From contig KV423982.1 in assembly GCA_001632435.1 (NCBI GenBank), positions 91,341-155,340 on the forward strand: a stretch of DNA of 64,000 nt. The letters run 5' to 3'. The notes beneath the pieces are model-generated. The model was given only the letters and a program-made list of their open reading frames with translations, was not told where the DNA came from and searched no databases. How positions within the stretch are numbered: the stretch's first letter is position 1; each line of letters starts with the position of its first letter. Below are positions 1 through 12,200 of this stretch, piece by piece. The position numbers were made by a program, and so were the translations under genes. Origin of the DNA: Calocera cornea HHB12733. Lineage: Eukaryota > Basidiomycota > Dacrymycetes > Dacrymycetales > Dacrymycetaceae.

Positions 1-54
1 ATCTGCATTCGTGTCAGTACATATGCAGGTGCGATCGCATACACAACAACATAC

Positions 55-475
55 GTGTCTTATCGCTCTTGGAGGTACTCTTCTCGGAGGGTTCAGTTCG
101 ACTGTTTCCATTCAATCGAGCTCGTAAGTCATCCAGCTTCATAATCAATCCCGTGCTCTGCTCTCTCTCATGTGCTCTCTTCGCCTCCCTGGGATTGCGC
201 TCGTCTCCAGGCGTCGCGCTGTCGGACATCTCATCGTGGAAGTCCAGGTAGGAGAGATCGGTCGAGCCGGACGCCGCGTGGTGTGATCGATTGGGTGCAA
301 TCGACATCGGTGTGGGAAGGGCACCATGAGGTACTTGGGACTGTAGTTGCTTGAGTTGAGAAGGGGTGATCCTGTGAATATGTTTGAAGCGAGACATTGC
401 GGGTGTTGCGAGAGCATCAGCGAAGTTGCTTGAGCCCACCACATTGGGGCTGCGCTGAGATGTAAGAGTCGACAT
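55..475 (-). CDS. Partial gene of unknown function at left edge
   Basis: This is the first visible coding exon of a minus-strand gene that continues past base 1. I start it at the ATG at 475, but the same frame stays open upstream to about 610 without an ATG, so a spliced upstream exon is possible. A GT donor (gtatgt on the minus strand) at 54 would end this exon in phase 1, and the rest lies outside the window. The exon encodes about 140 residues, Ser/Thr/Pro-rich at first. A basic, charged helix follows (REAKRAHEREQSTG, then KLDDLRARLNG). That helix vaguely recalls helix 1 of a basic helix-loop-helix domain, but the second helix would lie outside the window, so no function is assigned. Confidence 0.5.
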
Positions 476-1241
476 CGTCAGAGGATGGAAGCTCAAGATA
501 AGGTCGCTCAATATTGAGTTTACGTCGTCAGGCGAAGAAAGGAGTCCAAAAGGGCAATTAGGTGTAGGAGGCGGCCAGGAGGTCTTGAAGCCAAAGTGGA
601 CGCGTCGCACGAACAGCTAAGGTCCTATGCACCTCCTATGCTCAACAGATATAGAAGTGCTAGCAAACAGTGCGCTAGCCGGACACGTAAAGCCAAGATG
701 GAGGTGGTCGGGAGCAAGGTAAACGCCTTGGAGATATACCGAGCTGCTGTTGTTTGGCCGTCGCAGTGGCGATAAGAGACGCGTCGCACGGAGGGGTCCT
801 AGGACCCCAAGTACCTTTATTGTTTCACCTCTGTGCCTGTGATCAGACGATTGTTACATCGAACGGTGAGGTCACAGGTGCATGCTGAGTTTGATATCTG
901 TCTACTAGGACATTGGGATGTACAACAAGGAAATGATGCTGCAATGCAAATACAGAATGAATGAGAATTAAACCGCTCCACCTCGAAGGCACTCGGATTG
1001 CGTACGCGAAGAATGATGATGCCAAGAAACCTGGAACTGCCCGGGATTTAGGCTACGATGAGAGGAAGGACGAGAAGAGATGAGTGCGGCTTGGATTGGA
1101 TGATTCGTCAGTGTATGCACACGCGATACAGTTGTGAGTCGTGACGTTCGTAACTGGAGAGCGGAAATGTTGCTTCGGGAGGATTGGCGTGCAAAATGCT
1201 GAGGCGAATAGAGTATGTACTGAAAGCGATGCGATCTAGAC
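476..1241. other. Intergenic region, no gene seen
   Basis: About 0.77 kb between the left-edge gene (its 5' side) and the 3' end of the minus-strand HMG-box gene. It should hold the promoter of the former and the 3' untranslated region of the latter. Short open frames here are unconvincing. Confidence 0.5.
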
Positions 1242-3562
1242 TTATGCCGCGACCGGCGACACACTCTGGGAGAAAAGGTGGTTCGGGCTTTCGTCGCTGC
1301 CAGAAGAGAAGTCGAAGAACTGGCTCATCGCCCGCTCGCTGTCGTCCTCGCTTGAGACGTTCTCGTCCCTAGGCGAGGCCGCCACACTCGGGCCGCTGTT
1401 GCTCAGGCTCCGAACAGGCCTGATCTCCGCCATCAGACCCATAGGACCGCCGGATCCGAAGGCGAAGTTTGCGATGTCGCCGACACGGTTCTCGTAGTTT
1501 GTGCCATGGACGAAACCGGCCGAGAAGGTGCTCACGAGCTCGTATGCATCGGTGGAGTCACTCCTGTGCGTCCGAGGGCTGGCGATTTGGCTAGCGAGAC
1601 CTTCTGGAGACATTGAGTGGGACGTGGGCGGTGGCAGGTACTCCATGGAGGATTGGCCCATCCAGTCCGCCATATCAGCGGAGGCGCCAGCAAATAGACC
1701 GGCGGGGAGGTTGCTCGGCTTGCCCATATAGCCGAAATCTTGCGATGCACCGGTCTGGAGTGCCCTCCTTTGGGCAGCGAAAACATCTTCAAGCTCGTTC
1801 TGAACATGAGCAAGGAAGCCATCAGATGGGGAGAGTCCCTTCGGCGCCCCAGAATATGAGGGTTCGCGAGAACGACCGCCCTGCCCGTTCTCGGATAGTT
1901 TGCGCTTGTGGCCCGCGGGAGGACGCACAACGTCGACAAGAGCCTCACTGATCGCCACTTCATTATGCTGGCTCGAGGCCTGGCGCGGAGAAATCAAGCC
2001 TCTCGCATCATCCTGCTTCTCGAAGTCAGTATCATGGCCCAAGTCCACATATGCTGAGACTCACATCCTCGGGAGCAGGAGATGTCCTTGCACCAAAGTC
2101 GAGTCGCTTGTCAACCTTCTCCGACTGAGGGCTGACTCCCCAAATCATTCGCTCCTTGGCGATGCTACTGCTTAGCGGGACGGGCGTAACCGGGGTGTAC
2201 GTCTGCCAGGTAGCGTTCCCAGACACCGGTTTGCCAGCGGGCTTCGAATTGACAGGCATGGGCGACAAGGCTCGAATGCGCTTGGCGGAAGCGGTCTGCG
2301 GGGGCGTGGAGTAGGTTGCTGCGCCTTGATATTGCACTGTCATGGCTGATGAGTCCCACGATGCCGTGCTGTTGTCTGCACACTGCGCGCGCGGGGGAAG
2401 ACCTGCGACCGGTCGCCAGTAGGCATCGACGAACGAGGACTGCAAGTTTCGAGCTGGCGTCTGAATCGGGGTTATCCCGGTGATTGAGGATGGCACCGAG
2501 TGTTCCTGGATCCCCCGATAGGGAAGCACAGCAGGCATGGAGAACTGTAGGCCAAGACCAATCTGTAGTGATATGTGAGTAAGCCGCGCGTAGAAACTGA
2601 AAGTCTAGACTAACTGTCTGCGTAGTGGTCCGCGGAAGAGTAGCCTCTTGACGACCGGGTGTGGCGATTAGCTTGGGAACTTCGATAGGTTGACGAACAG
2701 CGGGCGTGCCCTGGCGAGACGACTGCTTGCTGTTATAACTGCTCCAATGGGCGGGCATTGGCACAGGGGTAGGCTCCCTCAGTCCGCTGGACAGCACGAA
2801 TAAATCGGAAGGCGAGCGAGAGTGAGAGTGCGCCGTGAACGTGGGGCTGTTGACTCCGAGGTATCCCATGGGCTTCATCGGGGTCGACGCGAAGCTGTAT
2901 GGCGATGCAGAAGCATAATCGATGGGAAGTCCGATATCAAGGCGGAGCTCTGGGACCGCGTTCTCCTCGTTTCGCTTCCTCTGCTCTCTCTTCATGGCAG
3001 CCCATTTCTTCTTGGACATCTTGGCAATCTTGCGGTCTTCCTCGTCACGCGCCCGACGCGCCGTGGCTTCCTCCTTCTGCCTCTGGAGCTCTTCTATCCT
3101 ATGTCTTGTCTTCTCGTTCTTGATCCGCTCAGCATCTTCTGGTCGCGTCGGCTGGTACTTGTAATCTGGATGGTCCTTCTCGTGCTCATATTTGAGCTGA
3201 AGATAGGTATCGAAGTATGGACGACGTTCTCCGGTCGTCATCTGGAAGTTCCAGACCCAGGCAGCCATCCTAGAGATATCCTTTTCCGGGATTGGGTGTC
3301 GGGGCCGACCAGTCTTCGAATCAAGCACGTTCTTGTACGTCTTGGTGAAGTGCGTGCGAAAGACGAAAAACATGTTCGAGACGCGCTTGATGTGTCCGCT
3401 GTCAGTCTCATCGTCGTCGCCGGGAGAGCGAGGAAACATATCCAGTAATCCTTCATAGCCGAATGGAGTCGCGCTTGTGTTGTACGGTGAGAATTCGAAC
3501 TCATATTTGCTAGGGTCGAAGGTGGGATCCTTCTTCGGTGGTCGAGAAGGAGGCATTGTCAT
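1242..3562 (-). CDS. HMG-box transcription factor (minus member of divergent pair)
   Basis: Three exons joined in phase 0 (3562-2615, 2562-2065, 2012-1242) give about 738 residues. The HMG box spans roughly residues 57-140. It starts at HIKRVSNMFFVFR, runs through the helix-2 core EKDISRMAAWVWN, and ends with the diagnostic HPDYKYQP. This form resembles the single sequence-specific MATA-type boxes of fungal sexual regulators. A Lys/Arg/Glu-rich helix follows (RIEELQRQKEEATARR, then KMSKKKWAAMKREQRKR) and could carry a nuclear localisation signal. The remainder is Ser/Pro-rich and likely disordered, with an acidic C-terminal end suited to activation. The position after the helix-2 Ser-Arg is Met-Ala where a Gly is usual. 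It is a diverged paralogue of the gene at 5351-7867, transcribed away from it. Target genes are unknown. A role in sexual development is an inference from family only. Confidence 0.85.
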
Positions 3563-5350
3563 TTTACTCCAGTTCCTCGGTTGACGATCTTTAATAATCG
3601 TCTTGGCTGGTTTGGGAGTAACGAGAGCGTGAGGAAGAGGAGAGTCCTGGTAGTCGGAATCGCTGGACTCCTTCGGAAGTCATCAATGATAAAGTCAGAG
3701 TGGGGTTCGCACGGTCATACCTCGATGTCACTGTGATGTCGGTACGGCATGTTGAGAATGGTGCACGGTTGTTATGCTGTATACGAATGTATACGTGGAG
3801 GAGAATGTGGCGACCTTGGGGCGAGACAGATGGGCGACGATGCGGATACGGGTGGGAGACGTTGGGTACGCGATAGTATAGAGTTGATCGTGGGAGGATA
3901 TAGGCTGCGAGAGGAGTGTGGGAGTCGGGGAGAGGGAGCTCTTTTATCTCCTTCGCCACGGAAAGCCGGCAGTCCCGGCACCACGCTTCGAAGAAGCATT
4001 AAGGGCTCCGTTCGATCACTCTACCGTCCCTCAGTTCCTCTTTTGTCCCTGCATCTCCACTCTGTATATGTACCCTATGATGCTATCTGATGGTGTTTTA
4101 GTAGGATGTTCTCGTCCCTTCGTGCTGCACAGCATGTCTGGAACCTGGACAAAGAGCCGCGTAGCTGCAGCGACAGGACAGTCAGGAGGCGCTCGACGGT
4201 CTGTCGATCGATTAACAAATTGCCCAATAAGCCACGTTCCATCGGCTCTTCGTCTGCACCGTTCTCGTCACAGATTTGGTGGGGTGTGAAATGAAAGTTC
4301 ATCGTGCTCCCGGTCGAACAATGGTTGGTAGGGCGTTGTGTTCAATGACCCTTTTGTTCCCGCTTGCCTCATTTAGGACGAACAAAAGAGCTTCTTTGCC
4401 CTACATGTGGCACAGCACGTCCTGCCCCTCTCTTTTGTCTGAGCTTCTATCTCCACCAGTACCCCTTTATTCACTCATCAACAATTGCTATAGTCGAAAT
4501 CTCGACATTGCAGCGGATACTGTACTATCTGTTATGCACAACCGAAGACGTGCACTCAAGCCGGAATATTAGCACTCATCCACACCGACCGTCACGAAGA
4601 CCGAAGAGTGCTCTAACGTTGATATCCTGGCTGTTAACGGAGAAAGCGATCGGGTGCCACATGTCGGGTTCTGTCCCTCCGCATCACAATGTAGATTGGC
4701 AGTCAGTAGCGGCGGAGTACACACCGACCTAGATACTGTCAAGTCGTGTCCGTTTTGGCCGGAGTGATGAGATTCATACATAACATTTACGCAGCATGAC
4801 GGTCCCGAACCAAATGAAAACGACAATGCGTCCTAAATAAGTCAGAGACGATCGGCGTAGTATAGGGCAGCTGTTTTAGTGGGCCCGCTGACTATGCAGC
4901 GATCCCGTACCATCAGCCGGCGGTCTCATCGAGGAAGAGACGTAAATGTCGTGCCTCGAGGACCGCACCGTCGTGTCACGCGGCCGTAGCCTTCTCATTG
5001 GCTGTGCCACCGGCCCGCTAATGAGTTTCGTTTATCCGCTCCCGCGATGGCACATGCGCGAGCGAACAAGCAGGAAGAAAGAAGCTAGCGTTTTCTCCTG
5101 AGTCCAACAAACCCTGACAACAAGCAAGAACCGACCGAGGACATGAGGCGCAACAATGCAATAAAGGCCTGCCCGCATGCCATGCGTCCAACGTTCGCCC
5201 CTTTGTCCCTCGATCTCCAGTGTCGCCTCAACCTTGGTGTGCATAAGGCTCCAGCACATGAGGTTCTCTACCTAGTGCTGGCGTTACGATCTGTTATCTT
5301 CTCCATCGGTCTATCGACGCACCTCATCGATTAGGTCGAACTCGATACAA
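3563..5350. promoter_or_regulatory. Shared intergenic region between divergent HMG-box genes
   Basis: A 1.8 kb gap separates the start codons of two divergently transcribed HMG-box genes, so both promoters must lie in it. No clear TATA box or operator-like repeat was found. The only open frames are short and unrelated to known families. The region is long for this gene-dense window and could hold shared control elements. Confidence 0.55.
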
Positions 5351-7867
5351 ATGTCGGGCTTGATTTCGAAGCCGCGTAGAGTGCGTCAGCGTTCCGCTCA
5401 GCAGGATAGAAGCTGATACTATGGGCAGTTTCCCTCCGACACCCCAGTGCGCAGCGCTTATGGTCGCCAGGGTAGCTTGCCACCGACAGAGGGCGGAGAA
5501 GACGAACACTTCGACCCCAGGGACTATAGTTGGGAATTCCGACCTCCAGGCATCCAAGACGTCCAAACGCTGGTCGACCTAATCCACAACAATTCGGAAG
5601 ACCGCAGCGAGGATGGCAACGACTCTGAGGAAGAGGGCCATGTCAAACGCATATCCAACAAGTTCTTCGTTTACCGCAGCCACTTTCTACGCGCATACCG
5701 CAATGTAGTCGATCCGAGTTCGGGTATGGCGGTGCGACCGGTGCCACAGCGCCATATCTCGAAGCTCGCGGGGCATGTGTGGAAGGAGGTACTGACGGAG
5801 AAGGAGCGTGAGCCGTACCACCTGGCATACCTGCAGCTGAAGGCAGAGTTCGAGGCCGCCCATCCCGACTACCGCTATCGGCCGAAGACGAAGGAGGAGA
5901 AGGAGCGGATGAAAGAGAAGCAAAAGGAGAAGAGGGTCCAGATGGCAGAATTCAGGCGTGTGCAGCGGAAGGAGCGAGAGATCGAGGACAACCGCCGTCG
6001 GGTGGCCGCGGGATATAGTCATCGCGCTTGGCGCAAGCTGAAGAAGGCGGTCAAGGGCGGAATGCCGGATCCACTGGCGGAGATGGGCGGTTGCATCGAT
6101 CCTGCGATGGTGAAAGTGCAAGAGAGCGATGATGAGCGGGATGAGGCGCCCGACTTCCCCGAAATCGACGCACCCGCGGTACCAGCACACATGAGGGGCC
6201 ATGTCCTGCAAGCCGTGCAGCTTCTGGAGAAGAACGAAGACATGCGCGCCTCACAGGCATGGCACATGACTGCGACGCCCGAAGACATTCGCCTGGACCC
6301 GCGCGGCATGGGCCCACCGCATCCTACTTCAGTAGTGGACTGCAGCGGAGACGGCGCGGGGGACATGAGCATCGATTCGCTCCAGTCTCAAAGAGATACG
6401 GACATGGTTGATGCGGAGGTGCGTTCCGGGCTTGGAGACTTCGGGCTCCCCTTTTCTAAGATCGGGTTGCAGGAGGAGGTCCGGGGTGCAAGGTTCACGC
6501 CGGTGTCAACGCCATCGTTTGGTCCGCGTTTCCCCTTCTCAGAGACGTCCAACGGATTCTTCGCCCCTCCCCCCGGGCAGCAGCAAGCCGAGTCCACCAC
6601 CGCTGGCCCTCTGCAAGGCGCGCAGCATGTTCCCACGCCAAGCTTCATGCACGGTGCAGACGAGCCGTATCCCCTCGGTTCCGTGCGCTCCGGCCCACCT
6701 ATCAGTAGCATCATGAGCCTGCAGAGTATCGAAGCCGTGCTGTCAGCGAGCTCCTCCACGCCCCCCTCGACACCCACGCGCAAGCCCGCGATCCAGTTTG
6801 GCCGCGCCGACCCAAGCAAGATGGTCTTCTCCACTCCCTCCAGCACGAGCTCGGCTAAGCGCAGGATGGTCATGCACGAGCACGACTCGCCGATGGAGAA
6901 GTCATTATCGATCCGGGACGAGATGGCCGACCCGGTGCGAGGGGTGGAGAGGGACGAGACGATGTCCCGCTCCCCTGCGAGCGACGCGGTGCGGACACCC
7001 CGCACACCGGATATGAGCGAGAGGATGGCCCCAGTCAGCGCGGAGAATAGCCCGTTCCAGGTAATCCCGATGTCATTCAAGCCAAGGCCAAGGGGGAACC
7101 TGGGCGGGTTCAGTCCAGAGTTGTCCGATCGCGGTCGCGGTTCGAGCTTGGCTGTACATCCCAAGGTACCTTCGGCTAGTACGATCGATGGACTCTCCCT
7201 AACCCCCGAGAAGTTGAGAAGCCAAAAACAACTGGGCAACGGTATGCCCTCCTGGGCCAACGGGAAGCGCCGGTTGTCGCCCGACGCGCAGGGCGGGCGC
7301 TCGCGACAGCCGAGCCTCGCGTTTGGCCTGTTCTCCAGGCAGTCGCGCTCGCGTCAGCCCAGCATGGTCGTCGGCCTCGTGGACGGGATGATCAAGCTCG
7401 TCCCGCGTGAGGAGTGGGAGCGGCTCGAGAGCCTGTCGACCTCCGCCTCCCTCAGCCCTGGCGAGAGCAGTGGCATGAGCCTCCTGAGCGAGCCGAGCGA
7501 TGCGGTAGCGGAGTTGATGGCTTCATCTTCGTTCGACGCAGAGATACACGGCGCCGACCTGGAGGCATACGAGCAGCTGGCAGACGACGCGGACGGGAAG
7601 CACGTGCAGGCATATCACTGGCTCGGCGCTGCGTCGCTCGCGGCGGTGTTCGAGGGGGTAGACTCGCTCGACACGCTCGGGCCGCGCATGTCCTTCTCGG
7701 AGTTCATGTCGAGCCTGCCGGAGCACTTGGCGTTGGCCCCGGATCCGGAGGCACTGAAGACAATCCAGGACCAGCTGGACGATGGGCTGGTGGACGAGAG
7801 CACGTACGAGGCGTTGCTAGCATACAGCGGCTATCCGCTGAGCCTGGACGATACGATCACCTTCTGA
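5351..7867 (+). CDS. HMG-box transcription factor (plus member of divergent pair)
   Basis: The long exon opens at 5417 but has no in-frame ATG before the HMG box. I therefore propose a 30-base first exon from the ATG at 5351, a 48-bp intron (5381-5428), and a second exon 5429-7867 in matching phase, giving about 822 residues. The HMG box lies near residues 81-165: HVKRISNKFFVYRSHF, QRHISKLAGHVWKEV, then HPDYRYRPK. A highly charged Lys/Glu/Arg helix follows. The rest is Ser/Pro-rich and probably disordered, with an acidic, leucine-containing C-terminus (DDGLVDESTYEALL) of the kind found in activation domains. It shares FDPxxYxxEFxP before the box and a GGRSRQPS motif near its end with the minus-strand neighbour, so the two are paralogues. 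The start exon is the least certain part. Confidence 0.85.
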
Positions 7868-9259
7868 TGTCCCTCTCTTCTTGTTCGCGCTCGCGTTCGC
7901 TCTCCTGTTCTGTAGGCATAGCATGGTTCGTTTCGCGTAGATCGTGGATGGGGTGTGGTGCTGTATATGTATGTATGGATGGATGTAGCCCAATTACAGT
8001 CATGCGGACGCGGAGAGGGCTGCTTCCCGAGATAAGGGTACGGCAAGTGAGAAGTGCATGGACAGAGCCGCATTTTGAATCCTGAGTCGCGCGTGCCGAG
8101 GAGCCCATGGCTCTGTTAATTGCACTTAACAAGGCAGTCGGAGATGTAATTGGTTTGTTTCCATGCAGTTTTCGTCAACTCAGACTTGATAAATACAGAT
8201 TCACAGAAACAATAGCACCAGTCTCATAGTGAGATACAGAATGTTCATTTCTGATAATGTGCACAAAAGTATCACTGATGAGCTACGGATTTACTTGGTT
8301 TTTGTAAGAGCCAATAACTGTGGCTTCTTGGATTTGGTACATAGCCGGGTGCAATCCAATCTTCTGCGTTAGAAACGGAAACAATGCTTGGTGAGCCCTT
8401 TCCAGTTAAATGCTTCCACGTGAGGAACAGCACGGTTTGCTGGTTTTACAAGTTATTCATGAGCACTTTTCTTATCTTACAAAATAAATAAGTCTTTCAG
8501 TGCTCCTGTAATATCGTGATGCAGGTTTAGTTGTGTCCAGACAGAAACAATAGACACAAGGTTGTGTACAGCACAAACAGTAATCATAAATGTCAGGACC
8601 TTTGCGGCCTCGGGACCCTCGGAAGTCGGGTTTGGAGTCACGGAGGCGGAAAGCAGAATTGGATTTTGACCATGCACTTCCCACCTACCGTAATAAGGGT
8701 CGGGATCAGCGCGTGCATCAGGAGCAGCAGATAGCGATCAACGGAATGTGCCGTGACGACACCAAAACGCGCGCGTTGCGGTGCTGCGGCGGGTTGGCGG
8801 CTGGCAGGCGAGCGGGAGGTTGAAACGTGCTGATGTACTGTATACGGATAGGAGAGGGTCAATATTAATGTGACTCGCGTTGGTATAGCAGTAACGGTGG
8901 ATGGATATGATGCTTGCGCAGGGGAGTAAGCGGCTCGAGGGAGTGCCGAAGGAACGGCATGTGCATATGACGAAAGCTTGTCTTTCACGCAGCGCGCGGG
9001 GTGATTGCGCCGCTCTTCGCGCTCGTCACCCTCAAAGGAAGGCCACCACACTCCGCCTAACCTGGAGCTTTTCCCCCTCACCGCCTTCGTGTCTATCCCC
9101 GTCTTCAACGACGGCTGGCCTGCTTATAGGCGACACGACAACCCCCGGCGCAGAGTGACGACCAGATCTTCCCAGGTCTATACAGAGCGCCTCACTGCTC
9201 AGAGCCGTCCCGCCGTCGTCCCCGTCTAAAAACGACGCCTACGCAAGCACACGTCAACG
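7868..9259. other. Intergenic region with an AT-rich core
   Basis: This 1.4 kb gap holds the 3' end of the HMG-box gene and the promoter of the ABC transporter. From about 8110 to 8600 the base composition turns markedly AT-rich compared with both flanks. No long open frame, terminal repeats or tRNA were seen there. Confidence 0.5.
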
Positions 9260-12200
9260 ATGGCCTCGCTCGACCTTGGCCTCTTTCTGCACCGGCTCAT
9301 ATCTTCCTCCCTCCTCTTCGCGCTCACCCTCGCACTCACCCTGCTCAAGCCCGCGCGCGAGCCCACTTCCCAGCCACAAGTCCCCAGCGAGATAGTTGCC
9401 GTCCTCGCCCCGATTCGCACGCCTAGACGACAGGCGATCGTTTTCTGCGGCATAGCGCTCGCCGTGTTTTGGATCGCCGATGCAGCGGTCATTGTAGGCC
9501 GGGGGATTGTGGAGAAGGTGTGGGAACCCGCGGAGGGCGTTTGGAGGGGCGAGGAGGTATGCGCTTGCGCTCAAGCCAACTGAATGGAGTGACTCATTGT
9601 ACGGTGCAGGTGGCAGTTATCCTGAACTTTCTGGCATGGACCGGTGTCGTTGGCATTGGCGTGTTCAAGGAGGCCTACGGGCGAGAGATATGGACATCTG
9701 CATTGCTCAAAATCATTACGCTCCTAGCAGCCTCGGGCGAGATCACGACATTCGTCCTGCTCAGCCTCGCGCTTCAGATCTTCCAACGTTTGTTCCTCCC
9801 CTAATTCCGCACACTGAGTCGCTTACCTGCTCTAGATCCCGTTCACATCCCAGAGTACAACGCCATTGGCCCAATGCTGCATGTAGCCATCTCGCTCCTG
9901 CGCCTGCTGGTACTTATCCCGCTCGTGCCGATTCTCTTCCCGCCCACGCGCTACCTCGCCCCCGAACCCGCATCCGAGCGCACGGGACTGCTTGCCGCGC
10001 AATCCCCCTCGGGCGGGGCCTCAGCAGACGCGCTGACCGCGCCCATGCAAGACGGGTACGGCACCGTCCCCGCATCGGGCGTCGCCACGCCAAGCCCGCG
10101 CCCCGACAAAGGCGCCGCCGCACCGGTCGGGGAGCAGAATGGCAAATCAGGCAAGCTCGCACCGAAAGAGAAGGAGGAAGAGCCCTTCCCCAGCTGGACG
10201 GAGATGGCGCGCCGGCTGTGGAAGCTGATTCCCTACCTTTGGCCCGCGAGGGTGTGGCACCTCCAGGTTCTGGCGGGCATCTGCATCATGCTGTTATTGG
10301 CGGGGCGCGTGGTCAACGTGCTTCTGCCGATAACGCTCGCGCAGCTTATTGATGCATTGACGTATGGGACTTGTGAGTGACTTTTGAATGAGAGTTGAGG
10401 AGCGGTACTGACATGCGCGTAGCTCCCTGGTGGCCACTGGGGAAGTACATCGGCCTTCGCTTCATCTCGAGCGGAGTGCTGGACAACGTCCGCAGCGCAC
10501 TGTGTATGTTCGCGTATGATTTTTGTGCGTGAGGCTATGCTGACCGCGCGCAGGGTTGCCCGTTATGCAGTACTCGGACAGGGAGATGTCGTTCCTGTCG
10601 TTTGACCACCTCATGAACCTCTCGCTCTCCTTCCACAACAAGCGCAAGCTGGGTGAGGTTACTAGGATCCTGAACCGTGGGTCCTCCGTCAACACACTCT
10701 TCGAGGTACGCGCGTGCGCCCTTCTGGTTGACCATGGCCACTGATCCCATGCACCTAGGTCCTCCTGTACATGGTCATCCCGACCGTGCTCGATCTGGGC
10801 ATTGCGGTGATCTACATCCTCTTCTTTTTCGGCGCGGACGTCGCGCTCATCCTGGCCTGCGTCATGTGTATGTACGGCATCCTGTCAGTGCTTATGACGC
10901 GCTGGCGCACGCGCATGCGCCGTAGGATGAACGAGCAAGACACGGTCACCCGCGGAATCCACACGGACTGCCTGATGAACTACGAGACAGTCAAGTACTT
11001 CACTGGCGAGGAGCACGAGAGCGAGCGCTATAGGGAGTCGGTGAACAAGTACCAGGGCCTGGAATACAAAGTGTACCGTAAGCATCTTTCTATAAACCGA
11101 CATTGTCCTCGGTGATGATATGTGGCAGTCGCCGCCAACTTGACTACCTTTCTCCAAGCTGTCATCGTCACCACCGGCATGACGCTCGGCTCGCTCATCA
11201 TCGTCCGCCGAATCACACTCGGGCAGGCTACGCAAGCCCTCTTTGTCGTATTCATCACCTACCTGAGCCAGCTGACCGGGCCGCTCATGAGCCTCGGTGC
11301 GATCTACCGGCACTTGAACCAGATGCTTGTCGACGCCGAGAAGCTCATTCAACTGCTCAACGAGTCCGTCGACGTGCAGGACAAGCCCGGAGCAGAGCCC
11401 CTCGTCGTCCAGGATGGTGTGATTGAGTTTGAGAACGTCAGCTTCACGTACGACGACAGGCGCGGCATGGCCGCCGTCAAGAACGTGAGCTTCACGGTGC
11501 CAAAGGGCAAGCATGTCGCCCTCGTTGGCGAGAGCGGGAGCGGGAAGAGCACAGTTATGCGTCTGCTGTTCAGATTCTATGATCTCAAGGAGGGCGAAGG
11601 GCGCATTCTCATAGACGGAAAGGATATCCGAGACGTCACCCAGAAAAGCCTGAGACGGAATATCGGTGTGGTGCCTCAGGACTCTGTAAGTGACAGTAGG
11701 TCGAGAACCGCTGAGCAACCGCTGACCATATGCCAGGTGCTGTTCAACGAGACTATCGCCTTCAACATTGGCTACGGAAAGTTCGACGCTACAGAGGAGG
11801 AAATCGAGGCAGCTGCTCGGGCCGCCCAGATGCACGACCGTATCATGTCCTTTCCTGACCAATACCAGACCAAGGTCGGCGAACGTGGTGTGAAACTGAG
11901 CGGGGGCGAGAAGCAGCGTGTTGCGATTGCAAGGACTCTCCTTAAGGATCCTCCTATTCTGCTTCTGGACGAGGCGACCAGCGCACTGGACACCGCGACG
12001 GAAAGGGACATCCAAAAGGCGCTGAACCATCTCGTGAAAGGAAGGTCGTCCTTGACAATCGCCCATCGGCTTTCGGTGAGAATATCCTCCTTTCTGGGAT
12101 AGCTTCTTTGGGAAACTGATGATCCTTCTCGCTGTGGTAGACTATCGCGAATGCGGACATGTGAGTCTATTTTCACCCTATCACTCTAAAGCTTCCTGTC

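Noticed and set aside
4090..4830. Short open frames on both strands between the HMG-box genes, considered as small genes or uORFs
   Set aside because: All are short and unrelated to known families, and none lies directly upstream of either start.
1242..7867. Mating-type A or B locus
   Set aside because: Only HMG-box genes are present. No homeodomain pair, pheromone receptor or mitochondrial intermediate peptidase gene was seen nearby.
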